Positions 1 to 6,192 of a stretch of DNA of 9,281 nucleotides are shown here, piece after piece. Origin of the DNA: Anaerolineae bacterium (GTDB taxonomy: Bacteria; Chloroflexota; Anaerolineae; 4572-78; NAK82). Location: assembly GCA_030598425.1 (NCBI GenBank), contig JAUVPY010000062.1:1-9281 (forward strand). Direction: 5' to 3'. The notes under the pieces were generated by a model that worked only from the letters and a program-made list of their open reading frames with translations, searched no databases and had not been told where the DNA came from. Every line of letters begins with the position of its first letter. Within the stretch, counting starts at the first letter, position 1. The position numbers and the translations under genes were made by a program.

Positions 1-3
1 ATC

Positions 4-8
4 GGAGG
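4..8 (+). promoter_or_regulatory. Shine-Dalgarno site of the first gene
   Basis: GGAGG lies 7 nt before the GTG at 16 and 4 nt before the GTG at 13. The spacing favours GTG 16, although the two starts differ by only one residue. The frame stays open to the left edge of the window, so this site is the main reason for placing the start here. Any promoter or cobalamin riboswitch for the operon would lie upstream, outside the window. Confidence 0.7.
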
Positions 9-15
9 CACCGTG

Positions 16-1326
16 GTGATCGAGAAACGCCTGTTTTTCGATATAGCTGTTTTCAAAAGAGCCTTTGCTCGAGCTTGGCCGACCGTGGTGAGCGGAGCCG
101 TGCTGGTCATCCTCTTCAGCGCTGCGGCGATACAGGCCGACGGTCCGAACCAAGTTGGTCTGGTCGTGGTGCACGGTGATGGGGACGTCGTGACGCGCTG
201 CGTCGAATTTGACGAGGATGAGATCAGCGGTTACGATGTTTTGGATCGTTCGGGGCTGGGCCTCAACATTGAACCGTCGGGCATGGGTGTGGCGGTCTGC
301 CGTATCGATGGCGAGGGCTGTACCTTCCCTCGGGAGCCATGTTTCTGTCAATGTACGGGAGGCGAATCTCCCTGTGTTTACTGGTCATATTGGCGCTTAG
401 AAGGCGATAGCTGGCAATACTCAGGTACGGGAGCATCCAGTCACTCCGCCGGTCATGGCGACATCGAGGGCTGGGTCTGGGGATTAGGAAACATAACTGA
501 AGCCACGCCACCGCCGGTGATTCCGTTCGACGAGATCTGTGCGCTCCCAACTTCCACCCCGATGCCCACGGATACCCCTACCCTAGAACCCACACCCACA
601 TCGACAGCCACACCCGTACCCACCAACACACCCGAGCCGCCCGACATCGCCTACTTCAATGCCGATCGCGAAACCATCAGCGCCGGTGAGAGCGTGACAC
701 TCAGTTGGGACCTATCGGATGCCACAGCCGCCTATCTGCGCTATGAGGGGAACGAGGAGGGGGTGGTAGCGCCGGGCAGCAAAACCGTTTCTCCGGCGAC
801 GACGACCGTCTACACCCTGATCGCCCGCAACGACGGTGGCGAAACTACGGTCGAGCTTACCATCAGCGTCATCCCTGTCACCGACACACCGGCCCTAACC
901 AACACCCCGCCGGCCATTAGCCCCCCAACACCTACCCAGGCTCTACCGCCGTCGGCCACGGCTTCGCCAACCAGCGCTCCGCCCACCGAGCCGGGGGACA
1001 CACCTTCCCCAACACTACCGCCGACTGACACACCAATTCCTCCTCCACTGCCGGCCGAACCGACCAGCACACCGCTCCCTCCGCCATCACCTACGCTCGT
1101 CGTAACACCTGGCGCCACCTCTACCCCAGCGCTGGTGGCGGCCGCCACGCCTCCATCCAGCAGCCAACAAGAGGCCACGCCACCCTCATTGTTGCGGGAC
1201 ACGCCCCAAGAGTCGGGGTCAGACATCCCTGTGGTGGTGTTGGCGGTGGTTGGGGCCATTGCCCTGTTAGGCGGGCTGGCCGGCATGCTGCTCCTGCTAT
1301 TGGCCGCTCGTCAGGATGCTAAGTGA
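16..1326 (+). CDS. Surface-anchored DUF4430-like (transcobalamin C-domain-like) protein, probable corrinoid-capturing partner of the ECF importer
   Basis: This gene encodes about 436 residues. The N-terminus is a long basic region followed by a hydrophobic segment (about 24-40) ending in SAAAIQA, which looks like a signal peptide. Residues 46-156 resemble the beta-grasp DUF4430 fold related to the transcobalamin/intrinsic factor C-terminal domain: a YDVLDRSGL segment, an internal CRIDGEGC, an aromatic YWSYWRL strand, then GASSHSAGHGDIEGWVWG. Eight cysteines are present, including CFCQC at 109-113. A Thr/Pro stalk (161-209) leads to an Ig-like beta domain (210-288; ISAGESVTLSWDL, TTTVYTLIARNDGG). 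A second Thr/Pro/Ala stalk of about 115 residues follows, then a C-terminal membrane helix (406-430) with a short tail AARQDAK. It precedes the S component by 7 nt, so it is inferred to bind substrate outside the membrane. No lipobox is seen, and anchoring is by the C-terminal helix. The domain is recognised by eye and substrate binding is not shown. Confidence 0.8.
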   Translation: MIEKRLFFDIAVFKRAFARAWPTVVSGAVLVILFSAAAIQADGPNQVGLVVVHGDGDVVTRCVEFDEDEISGYDVLDRSGLGLNIEPSGMGVAVCRIDGEGCTFPREPCFCQCTGGESPCVYWSYWRLEGDSWQYSGTGASSHSAGHGDIEGWVWGLGNITEATPPPVIPFDEICALPTSTPMPTDTPTLEPTPTSTATPVPTNTPEPPDIAYFNADRETISAGESVTLSWDLSDATAAYLRYEGNEEGVVAPGSKTVSPATTTVYTLIARNDGGETTVELTISVIPVTDTPALTNTPPAISPPTPTQALPPSATASPTSAPPTEPGDTPSPTLPPTDTPIPPPLPAEPTSTPLPPPSPTLVVTPGATSTPALVAAATPPSSSQQEATPPSLLRDTPQESGSDIPVVVLAVVGAIALLGGLAGMLLLLLAARQDAK

Positions 1327-1328
1327 GG
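1325..1328 (+). promoter_or_regulatory. Shine-Dalgarno site deciding the cbrT start
   Basis: GAGG overlaps the stop codon of the preceding gene and lies 5 nt before ATG 1334. This favours ATG 1334 over the in-frame ATG at 1316, which has only a weak upstream CAGG. The arrangement suggests translational coupling with the surface protein gene. Confidence 0.55.
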
Positions 1329-1333
1329 TATCG

Positions 1334-2158
1334 ATGAAGGAGCGCCCTCTCAGCCTGACTATCTACGGGCTAAGCACCCTTTTAGGCATGATGGCTTTTC
1401 TATACCCGTTCTTGCTGCCGGCGGTTCAGAGAGAGTCCATAATGGGCCGGGCCCGCGCCCAGGACGCACCACTCCTGCTGACGGTGCTGGTGGGCGTGTG
1501 CTTTGTCGCGTTGCTGCTAGAGGTGCAGGCACAGGCTGGTGGGGCCAAACTGGTGGCCCTGCTCGGTATCTTGGTGTCGATTAACTCCATATTGCGCTTC
1601 GTCGAGGTAGCCATCCCCGGGCCGGGCGGATTAAGCCCAATCTTCTTCCTGATCGTACTCACCGGCTATGTCTATGGTGGAGGTTTTGGCTTTCTGATGG
1701 GGTCCATGACATTGCTGGTCTCGGGGCTGATTACCGGCAGCGTCGGGCCGTGGTTGCCTTACCAAATGTTTACCGCCGGCTGGATCGGTCTCTCGGCGCC
1801 AATGTGTCGTCCTCTGGTGAACCTACTGGGTGGCCGCGGCAAGTGGCCGGAAGTCGTGATACTGGCCGTCTTCGGCGCCGTCTGGGGCTTGGTCTTCGGC
1901 GCAATTATGAATATCTGGTTCTGGCCCTTTGCTATGGGGCCAGCCAGTCAACACTGGCAGCCGGGGATGGGCATGACCGACGTCATCAGCAGATATTTGG
2001 CCTTTTATGTAGTCACGTCGCTGGCCTGGGATATGACGCGGCTGGTGGGCAACGTGGTGCTGATCCTGGCCTTCGGTATGCCCACCTTGCGTGCCCTGCG
2101 ACGCTTCGAGCGGCGTTTTGCATACACCTACCAACCGGATGCGCAGGTGGTCCTATGA
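1334..2158 (+). CDS. cbrT: ECF transporter S component, CbrT-type (predicted cobalamin/corrinoid)
   Basis: This is the integral membrane substrate-binding subunit of an ECF importer, 274 residues long, and it would bind the vitamin within the membrane. Hydrophobic segments lie at about 9-31, 46-64, 70-90, 100-147, 172-198 and 217-250, consistent with six or more helices. It is longer than the roughly 180-200 residues of small S components such as RibU or BioY. Two conserved-looking stretches match what I recall of the CbrT group: IPGPGGLSPIFFL (94-106) and GPWLPYQMFTAGW (138-150). It sits between a transcobalamin-like surface protein and EcfT/EcfA subunits, as in the predicted CbrTUV systems of actinobacteria. 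The cobalamin assignment rests on family recall and neighbours. The ECF S-component role itself is firmer. The stop overlaps the next start (ATGA). Confidence 0.8.
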   Translation: MKERPLSLTIYGLSTLLGMMAFLYPFLLPAVQRESIMGRARAQDAPLLLTVLVGVCFVALLLEVQAQAGGAKLVALLGILVSINSILRFVEVAIPGPGGLSPIFFLIVLTGYVYGGGFGFLMGSMTLLVSGLITGSVGPWLPYQMFTAGWIGLSAPMCRPLVNLLGGRGKWPEVVILAVFGAVWGLVFGAIMNIWFWPFAMGPASQHWQPGMGMTDVISRYLAFYVVTSLAWDMTRLVGNVVLILAFGMPTLRALRRFERRFAYTYQPDAQVVL

Positions 2159-3228
2159 TCCATCGGTTGGCGTGGGTTAGCTGGGTCGGTGGAACGCTGG
2201 TCGTCCTGTCGACGACGCGCAATCCCTTGTATCTGGCGTTGACCCTGGCTTGTATCGCCGCCGTGGGAATGAGGGTGCGCTCTGAAAGCTGGGCCGGCCC
2301 GGCGTCAGTGTCACCGCTGCGTTTCGGGCTGGTAGTCATCTCTCTTTCGACCCTCTTTAACGCCCTCACCGTTCACATAGGCAGGATCGTACTGTTTCGC
2401 CTACCGGCCTGGCTTCCCCTGTTGGGAGGGCCAATCACCTTGGAGGCCCTGGTCTATGGTTTTCTGAACGGAGTAGCTCTGACCGGCATCTTTGCGGCGT
2501 TCACGGTGCTTAACCAGGCTCTGCCCGTGCGCTCCCTGGTACGCCTTGTCCCGCGTGCATTCCACCAGGTGGCCGTGGTGATGTCCATCGCGGTGACTTA
2601 CGTGCCCACCACGCTCCGCCAGTTCCAGCAAATCCGAGAGGCGCAGGCCATCCGCGGCCATCGCACGCGGGGTCTGAGAGATTGGATACCACTCTTTGTG
2701 CCGCTGCTGATTGGTGGGTTGGAGCGCGCCCTGCAACTGGCCGAGGCGATGATCGCCCGGGGTTTTGCCAGCTCTGGTGAGCGGGGCCACGATACGCTAA
2801 CCCGGTTGGTCATCGCGCAAGGGCTGCTCGTTTTGTTGATCGGATGGCTGCTGCGGTTGGTGTGGAACCAGAGGATACTCGGCCTGGCGCTTATGCTGGC
2901 CGGATCTGGGCTGGTGTTGGCCGCTCTGTGGGTGATAGGGCGCCGCGTGCCTCACACCGACTACCGGCCCGAGCCGTGGACCGGTCGGGATTGGGCCGTT
3001 GTGCTGGGGGCGGCGGTCGCCGTAGCCCCCTTCCTGCTGCCATTACCCGGCCTGGGTAGAGAAACCATCTTCTATTATCCCTATCCGGCGCTCACTTTGC
3101 CGGGCTTTGATCCCATTATCGGGATAGCGATTCTGGGGCTTACGGTTCCCGCATTGCTGAGCCGGAAGCCTTCCGTCGTGAGCGACCACCAAAGAAAACT
3201 GGAGAAGCTAAGCAGTGATCCTCTTTGA
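2155..3228 (+). CDS. cbrV: ECF transporter transmembrane coupling protein (EcfT), CbrV-type
   Basis: This 357-residue membrane protein couples ATP hydrolysis by the ATPase subunit to movement of the S component. The EcfT hallmarks are visible. The two short Ala-Arg-Gly-type motifs on the cytoplasmic coupling helices are EAQAIRGH (162-169) and AMIARGF (198-204), about 35 residues apart, and [12 protein letters not shown] (92-103) precedes them. After residue 215 there is an extension with about four more hydrophobic segments (about 219-236, 240-262, 281-300, 318-336), making it longer than the usual ~260-residue EcfT. The start is ATG 2155, in an ATGA overlap with cbrT and preceded by AGGTGG at 2145-2150. 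The same frame is open further upstream, but that part only overlaps cbrT. The 3' end overlaps cbrU by 14 nt. Confidence 0.85.
   Translation: MIHRLAWVSWVGGTLVVLSTTRNPLYLALTLACIAAVGMRVRSESWAGPASVSPLRFGLVVISLSTLFNALTVHIGRIVLFRLPAWLPLLGGPITLEALVYGFLNGVALTGIFAAFTVLNQALPVRSLVRLVPRAFHQVAVVMSIAVTYVPTTLRQFQQIREAQAIRGHRTRGLRDWIPLFVPLLIGGLERALQLAEAMIARGFASSGERGHDTLTRLVIAQGLLVLLIGWLLRLVWNQRILGLALMLAGSGLVLAALWVIGRRVPHTDYRPEPWTGRDWAVVLGAAVAVAPFLLPLPGLGRETIFYYPYPALTLPGFDPIIGIAILGLTVPALLSRKPSVVSDHQRKLEKLSSDPL
3201..3204 (+). promoter_or_regulatory. Shine-Dalgarno site for the GTG start of cbrU
   Basis: GGAG inside the end of cbrV lies 10 nt before GTG 3215. It supports GTG as the start codon, because the first ABC beta strand ([10 protein letters not shown]) begins immediately after it and no room remains for a later start. 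Confidence 0.55.
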
Positions 3229-4837
3229 CCACGTGACCTATACATATCCTGAGGCCCCGGGGCCGGCCCTCCGAGACATCAGCTTACACCTGCCCGAGGC
3301 CGCGTTGACCCTGTTGGTTGGACCTTCGGGAGCGGGCAAATCCACGCTGCTGCGCTGCACCAACGGCCTGGTGCCACACTTCAGCGGGGGCTCGCTACAA
3401 GGCTCTATCACCGTCAATGGCTTGAACCCGGTTACAGCCACCCCTGAGATCATGAGCCGCCACGTGGGGTTTGTATTCCAGGATCCCGAAGCCCAATTTG
3501 TCATGAACCAGGTAGAGGACGAAATCGCCTTCGCCCTCGAGAACGCCGCCATACCGCCCCAGGAGATGCGGGTGCGGGTCGAGGAAGTGCTCGATTTGTT
3601 GGATCTGGCCCCGCTACGCCAGCGGCGACTGGAGACACTCTCCGGCGGCGAGAGACAGAGGGTGGCCATTGCCGCCGCACTGGCTTTTCGCCCTCGCGTG
3701 CTGGTGCTGGACGAGCCCACCTCCCAACTCGATCCAAAATCGGCCGAGGACGTACTTCAGGCCCTGGTTCGCCTGAACGCTGACCTGGGCCTGACAGTGT
3801 TGCTGGCCGAGCACCGGCTGGAGCGGGTACTCCCCTTCGTCGATCAACTGGTTTCTCTGCCCGGCAACGGGCACGACACGCTGGCAGGTCCGCCCCGCCA
3901 GGTTCTGCCCAGGTTAGAGTTGGTTCCTCCTTTGGTGGCTCTGGCGAAAAGGCTCGAATGGGACCCCTTGCCACTAACCATCAAGGAAGGGATGAGCTTC
4001 AGCCGCCAGTTGAGAGAGAGAGTCGTTGCCCCAGAGCACCGACCAGAGCCAGCGCGCTCGAATGGCCCATACTTGCGGATGCGCGATGTCAAGGTGGCCT
4101 ACGATGCCCAGCCTGTCGTGCGTGGTGTCGATCTGGACGTCTGGCCGGGCGAAATCGTGGTACTCATGGGGCGCAACGGATCGGGCAAGACAACGCTGCT
4201 CAAGAGCCTGGTGGGGCTGATTCGTCCGCAGGCAGGGCGGGTGAAGGTATCTGGTCAAGACATCTCTGGCAAGGATGTGGCCCACATCTGTCGCCAGGTC
4301 GGCTATCTTCCCCAGGATCCCAACGCCCTCCTATTCGCCAACAGCGTTCTGGAAGAACTCACGATCACCCTCCGCAACCACGGCTTTGAGACCGATCGAC
4401 CGGCAGACCTGCCTATCAACCCTGAAACACTCCTGGATCGACTGGGCCTGGCTGAGAAAGCCAACTGCTACCCACGTGATTTGAGCGTCGGCGAACGCCA
4501 GCGGGTTGCGCTAGGGGCGGTCACTGTCACCCAGCCAGGGGCGCTGCTGTTGGACGAACCCACCCGCGGTCTCGATTACGGAGCCAAACAGGCACTGGTG
4601 GATCTGCTGCGGGGTTGGCGCGACGCAGGCATGGCCATCCTGCTCGTCACCCACGACGTGGAGTTCGCTGCGGCGGCGGCTGACCGCGTGGCACTCATGA
4701 GTCAGGGAGAGATCATCGCCAGTGGCGCCCCTGCCCCAGTGCTGGGCGCATCCCCCCTCTTTGCCCCCCAGGTGGCCCGCCTCTTTCCCGAGAGTGGCTG
4801 GCTGACGGTTGAGGACAGCCTGAAGCACCTCAGTTGA
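3215..4837 (+). CDS. cbrU: Fused double ATPase of the ECF transporter, CbrU-type
   Basis: The 540-residue protein carries two complete ABC ATPase domains in one chain, replacing the usual EcfA1/EcfA2 pair on the cytoplasmic face of CbrV. Domain 1 has Walker [10 protein letters not shown] (36-44), Q-loop Q89, signature LSGGERQ (142-148), Walker B VLVLDE (162-167) and switch His200. A linker of about 70 residues (215-285) follows. Domain 2 has Walker [10 protein letters not shown] (319-327), Q367, signature LSVGERQ (423-429), Walker B ALLLDE (443-448) and His480. Both catalytic Glu-His pairs are present, so neither half looks dead. The second signature has Val in place of the first Gly. The start is GTG, overlapping cbrV by 14 nt. 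The double-ATPase architecture matches the 'duplicated ATPase component' described for predicted cobalamin ECF systems. It is the last gene of the operon. Confidence 0.9.
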   Translation: MILFDHVTYTYPEAPGPALRDISLHLPEAALTLLVGPSGAGKSTLLRCTNGLVPHFSGGSLQGSITVNGLNPVTATPEIMSRHVGFVFQDPEAQFVMNQVEDEIAFALENAAIPPQEMRVRVEEVLDLLDLAPLRQRRLETLSGGERQRVAIAAALAFRPRVLVLDEPTSQLDPKSAEDVLQALVRLNADLGLTVLLAEHRLERVLPFVDQLVSLPGNGHDTLAGPPRQVLPRLELVPPLVALAKRLEWDPLPLTIKEGMSFSRQLRERVVAPEHRPEPARSNGPYLRMRDVKVAYDAQPVVRGVDLDVWPGEIVVLMGRNGSGKTTLLKSLVGLIRPQAGRVKVSGQDISGKDVAHICRQVGYLPQDPNALLFANSVLEELTITLRNHGFETDRPADLPINPETLLDRLGLAEKANCYPRDLSVGERQRVALGAVTVTQPGALLLDEPTRGLDYGAKQALVDLLRGWRDAGMAILLVTHDVEFAAAAADRVALMSQGEIIASGAPAPVLGASPLFAPQVARLFPESGWLTVEDSLKHLS

Positions 4838-4898
4838 CGACCAGCTCAGCCCCGACAATCTTCCCGGAAGTGCCGGTAGAACCAGGCCTTGTACCAGC

Positions 4899-4995
4899 CT
4901 AGGCCGTGTTGACATTTTGCCCTTGTCCTCTGAGACTCCAGCGAAGGGCTTAATGCTATCTCTATGGTGCTAATCCAAACGTCAACACTACCTAG
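4899..4995. repeat. MITE-like element or insertion-sequence end remnant with imperfect inverted repeats
   Basis: The left arm (4899-4919) and the right arm (4975-4995, read on the other strand) match at 17 of 21 positions. The matches are CTAGG, then GTGTTGAC after two mismatches, then TTT and G, each after one mismatch. The outermost CTAG on each side is palindromic and could be a 4-bp target duplication, leaving an 89-bp core (4903-4991) with 17-bp ends. The ends, of form GG-nn-GTGTTGA, recall IS5-family termini such as those of IS903 (GGCTTTGTTGAATAAATC), from memory. The interior of about 55 bp has no coding capacity. A non-mobile origin, such as a paired operator or RNA stem, remains possible. 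Confidence 0.5.
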
Positions 4996-5012
4996 TACAC
5001 CTCAATGTACTA
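4993..5012. repeat. Perfect 7-bp stem-loop
   Basis: TAGTACA at 4993-4999 and TGTACTA at 5006-5012 are exact reverse complements around the 6-nt loop CCTCAA. It adjoins the right end of the MITE-like element and shares its last three bases. The stem is A+T-rich and no T-run follows, so it does not look like a terminator. An operator is possible. Confidence 0.4.
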
Positions 5013-5013
5013 A

Positions 5014-5023
5014 CGAAGCTTCG
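5014..5023. repeat. 10-bp perfect palindrome
   Basis: CGAAGCTTCG reads the same on both strands and lies two bases beyond the preceding stem-loop. Its loopless symmetry would suit a protein-binding site better than an RNA hairpin. A palindrome this short can occur by chance. Confidence 0.3.
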
Positions 5024-5072
5024 CCTCAAACCGACGAGAGGCCAACCATCTCCCCACAGACGGAAAGGAACA

Positions 5073-5117
5073 CGGACAACAGAAAAAGAAATATGGGGCC
5101 ATGTTTCTTTCTGTCCG
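5073..5117. repeat. 45-bp interrupted inverted repeat
   Basis: The outer arms CGGACA (5073-5078) and TGTCCG (5112-5117) are exact complements. The inner arms 5085-5096 and 5099-5110 match at 11 of 12 positions, and the one exception would be a G-U pair in RNA. An asymmetric internal loop (5079-5084 against 5111) separates the two stems. The inner arms are A+T-rich with a GGGGCC centre. In RNA it would form a long hairpin with a U-rich 3' arm. It is unlike a classical GC-stem terminator and could be an operator or a weak terminator after the cbr operon. It sits about 100 bp upstream of the galU promoter. Confidence 0.5.
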
Positions 5118-5208
5118 CGAGGAAAACCTGACTCGTTTGTCAAGAATCTGGCCTATGAAGATGTCTAGGAAGATGAACGTGCCGGAATGTGCACGGCCCC
5201 ACGTTTGG

Positions 5209-5217
5209 TGTTATAAT
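5209..5217 (+). promoter_or_regulatory. Extended -10 sigma-70-type promoter of the galU operon
   Basis: TG at 5209-5210, one base, then a perfect TATAAT at 5212-5217 gives a textbook extended -10 element. The -35 region is poor (for example TGTGCA at 5188-5193, three of six consensus bases, 18-bp spacing), as is common with extended -10 promoters. Transcription would start near 5223-5225, leaving a leader of about 65 nt before galU. Confidence 0.65.
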
Positions 5218-5230
5218 GCCGCTGTTTCAT

Positions 5231-5263
5231 GCAGGGCGCTCCGTCCTGCCGTACTCTTGGTAC
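5231..5263 (+). promoter_or_regulatory. Structured 5' leader of galU: two adjacent hairpins
   Basis: GCAGGGCG (5231-5238) pairs with CGTCCTGC (5242-5249) over 8 bp, including one G-U pair, around the 3-nt loop CTC. Two bases on, GTAC (5251-5254) can pair with GTAC (5260-5263) around a 5-nt loop. The first stem begins only about 7 nt after the predicted transcription start. No T-run follows, so it is not a terminator. Stabilisation of the mRNA 5' end is a plausible role. Confidence 0.4.
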
Positions 5264-5279
5264 TCCAGCCACCACACGC

Positions 5280-5286
5280 GAGGTGA
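5280..5286 (+). promoter_or_regulatory. Shine-Dalgarno site of galU
   Basis: GAGGTGA ends 3 nt before ATG 5290, with its GAGG core 6 nt from the start codon. It is the strongest ribosome binding site of the second operon. The downstream overlapping genes have weak sites or none. Confidence 0.65.
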
Positions 5287-5289
5287 CGT

Positions 5290-6192
5290 ATGCTCCATCC
5301 GATCCAAAAAGCCATCGTTCCCGCTGCCGGCCTAGGCACTCGTTTGTTGCCGGCGACGAAGTCGCAGCCCAAAGAAATGCTGCCTGTAGGCCGCAAACCG
5401 GTAATACAATACGTGGTCGAAGAGTTGCAGGCCGCCGGCCTGACTCAAATGCTCATCATCACCGGGCGACGCAAGCGAGCCATTGAGGACCACTTTGATC
5501 CTGACCCGACGCTGCTTTCCGCCCTGGAGCAGGCCGGCAATGAGGCGCTGCTATCTGAGCTTTCGTATATCCAGCGAAACTCCCGTTTCTTTTACACTCG
5601 CCAGAGCAGCCCCAAAGGTCTAGGGCACGCCGTCAGTCTAGGCGCCGAGTTTGTGGACGACGACGCTTGCGTGGTGGCCTTAGGTGATTCAATGATCATG
5701 GGCGAAGACTCTGCCGCACCCCTACGGGCGATGATGCAGACCCACCGTGACCTGGATGCCGCCGCGATAATCGCCGTTGAGCAAGTAGCCCCCGACGAGA
5801 CACATCGCTACGGCATCGTCAGCATCGAGGGGAGCGAGCCCCCACCCGGCGAGCCAGTGATGATGACGGACATCATCGAGAAGCCGCCGCGCGGCACTGC
5901 CCCCAGCACCTTGGCGGTGGCAGCCCGCTACGTCTTCAGCCCGGCCATTTTCGAGGCGCTGGGGCGCACACCAACCGACGGTCAGGGCGAGATTCAGCTC
6001 AGCGACGCCATCAAGCTGCTTGTCCAGACGGGACAACCAGTTTACGCCTGGCTGCTGCACCCAGATCAGCGCCGGTATGACATAGGCAATTTCGAGAGCT
6101 ATTTCCGCACCTTCATCGACTTTGTCCTGGCTGACGAACGCTACGGATATCTGGCCCGGCAATACATCAAAGCTAAGGCCTATGAACTCTGA
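5290..6192 (+). CDS. galU: UTP--glucose-1-phosphate uridylyltransferase (GalU-type)
   Basis: This cytoplasmic enzyme makes a UDP-sugar and pyrophosphate from UTP and a sugar 1-phosphate, classically glucose 1-phosphate. It has 300 residues, normal for GalU. Visible motifs are the nucleotide-binding GLGTRLLPATK (14-24), QPKEMLPV (26-33), SPKGLGHAV (107-115), the metal-binding Asp in ALGDSMI (D133), RYGIV (173-177), IEKP (196-199), GEIQLSDAI (233-241) and YDIGN (263-267). The start is set by GAGGTGA and the conserved N-terminal strand KAIVPAAG. It is the first gene of the operon and overlaps the sugar kinase by 11 nt. The kinase may supply its sugar 1-phosphate, so the true substrate could be a uronate or another sugar rather than glucose. 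Confidence 0.9.
   Translation: MLHPIQKAIVPAAGLGTRLLPATKSQPKEMLPVGRKPVIQYVVEELQAAGLTQMLIITGRRKRAIEDHFDPDPTLLSALEQAGNEALLSELSYIQRNSRFFYTRQSSPKGLGHAVSLGAEFVDDDACVVALGDSMIMGEDSAAPLRAMMQTHRDLDAAAIIAVEQVAPDETHRYGIVSIEGSEPPPGEPVMMTDIIEKPPRGTAPSTLAVAARYVFSPAIFEALGRTPTDGQGEIQLSDAIKLLVQTGQPVYAWLLHPDQRRYDIGNFESYFRTFIDFVLADERYGYLARQYIKAKAYEL

Larger units (their letters stand above)
4838..5289. other. Intergenic region between the cbr and galU operons, rich in inverted repeats
   Basis: I see no convincing gene in these 452 bases. The region holds, in order: a MITE-like inverted-repeat element (4899-4995), a 7-bp stem-loop (4993-5012), a 10-bp palindrome (5014-5023), a 45-bp interrupted inverted repeat (5073-5117), a 7-bp direct repeat with 12-bp period (5157-5175), the promoter at 5209-5217 and a structured leader. 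No clear intrinsic terminator follows cbrU. The best candidate is a 5-bp GGCCT/AGGCC stem at 4885-4905 with TTTT at 4915-4918, which is weak. Base composition looks more A+T-rich than the flanking genes, most clearly around 4970-5110. Confidence 0.7.

Noticed and set aside
810..1286. Minus-strand 158-codon frame rich in Gly, Val and Ser
   Set aside because: It is the reverse reading of the Thr/Pro-rich stalk of the surface protein. The low-complexity composition follows from the stalk codons, and no start signal or family resemblance is present.
1750..2154. Upstream extension of the cbrV frame
   Set aside because: The frame is open, but it lies inside cbrT, its translation looks like out-of-frame sequence without membrane character, and ATG 2155 has a ribosome site and a classic ATGA junction.
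4511..4915. Minus-strand 134-codon frame at the end of cbrU
   Set aside because: It is antisense to the well-supported second ABC domain, and its translation matches no recognised family.
4885..4918. Possible intrinsic terminator of the cbr operon
   Set aside because: The stem is only 5 bp (GGCCT/AGGCC) with an 11-nt loop, and TTTT begins 9 nt after the stem. This is too weak to report as a terminator.
4909..4937. Perfect TTGACA that could be a -35 box
   Set aside because: At 17-bp spacing the -10 position reads GAGACT, three of six matches. The TTGACA is better explained as part of the inverted-repeat end of the MITE-like element.
5101..5286. Plus-strand 61-codon frame before galU
   Set aside because: It spans the promoter and leader of galU, begins within an inverted repeat, lacks a ribosome site and has no recognisable sequence.
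4838..5289. Cobalamin riboswitch or tRNA in the intergenic region
   Set aside because: I looked for a B12-box-like element, cloverleaf arms and T-loop sequence and saw none. A riboswitch for the importer would be expected upstream of position 1 instead.
5419..5700. Suspected loss of the GalU metal-binding aspartate (GDS instead of ADD)
   Set aside because: The first Asp is retained (D133), and the following residue differs among GalU enzymes as I recall (for example E. coli and Bacillus forms), so this is not evidence of inactivity.
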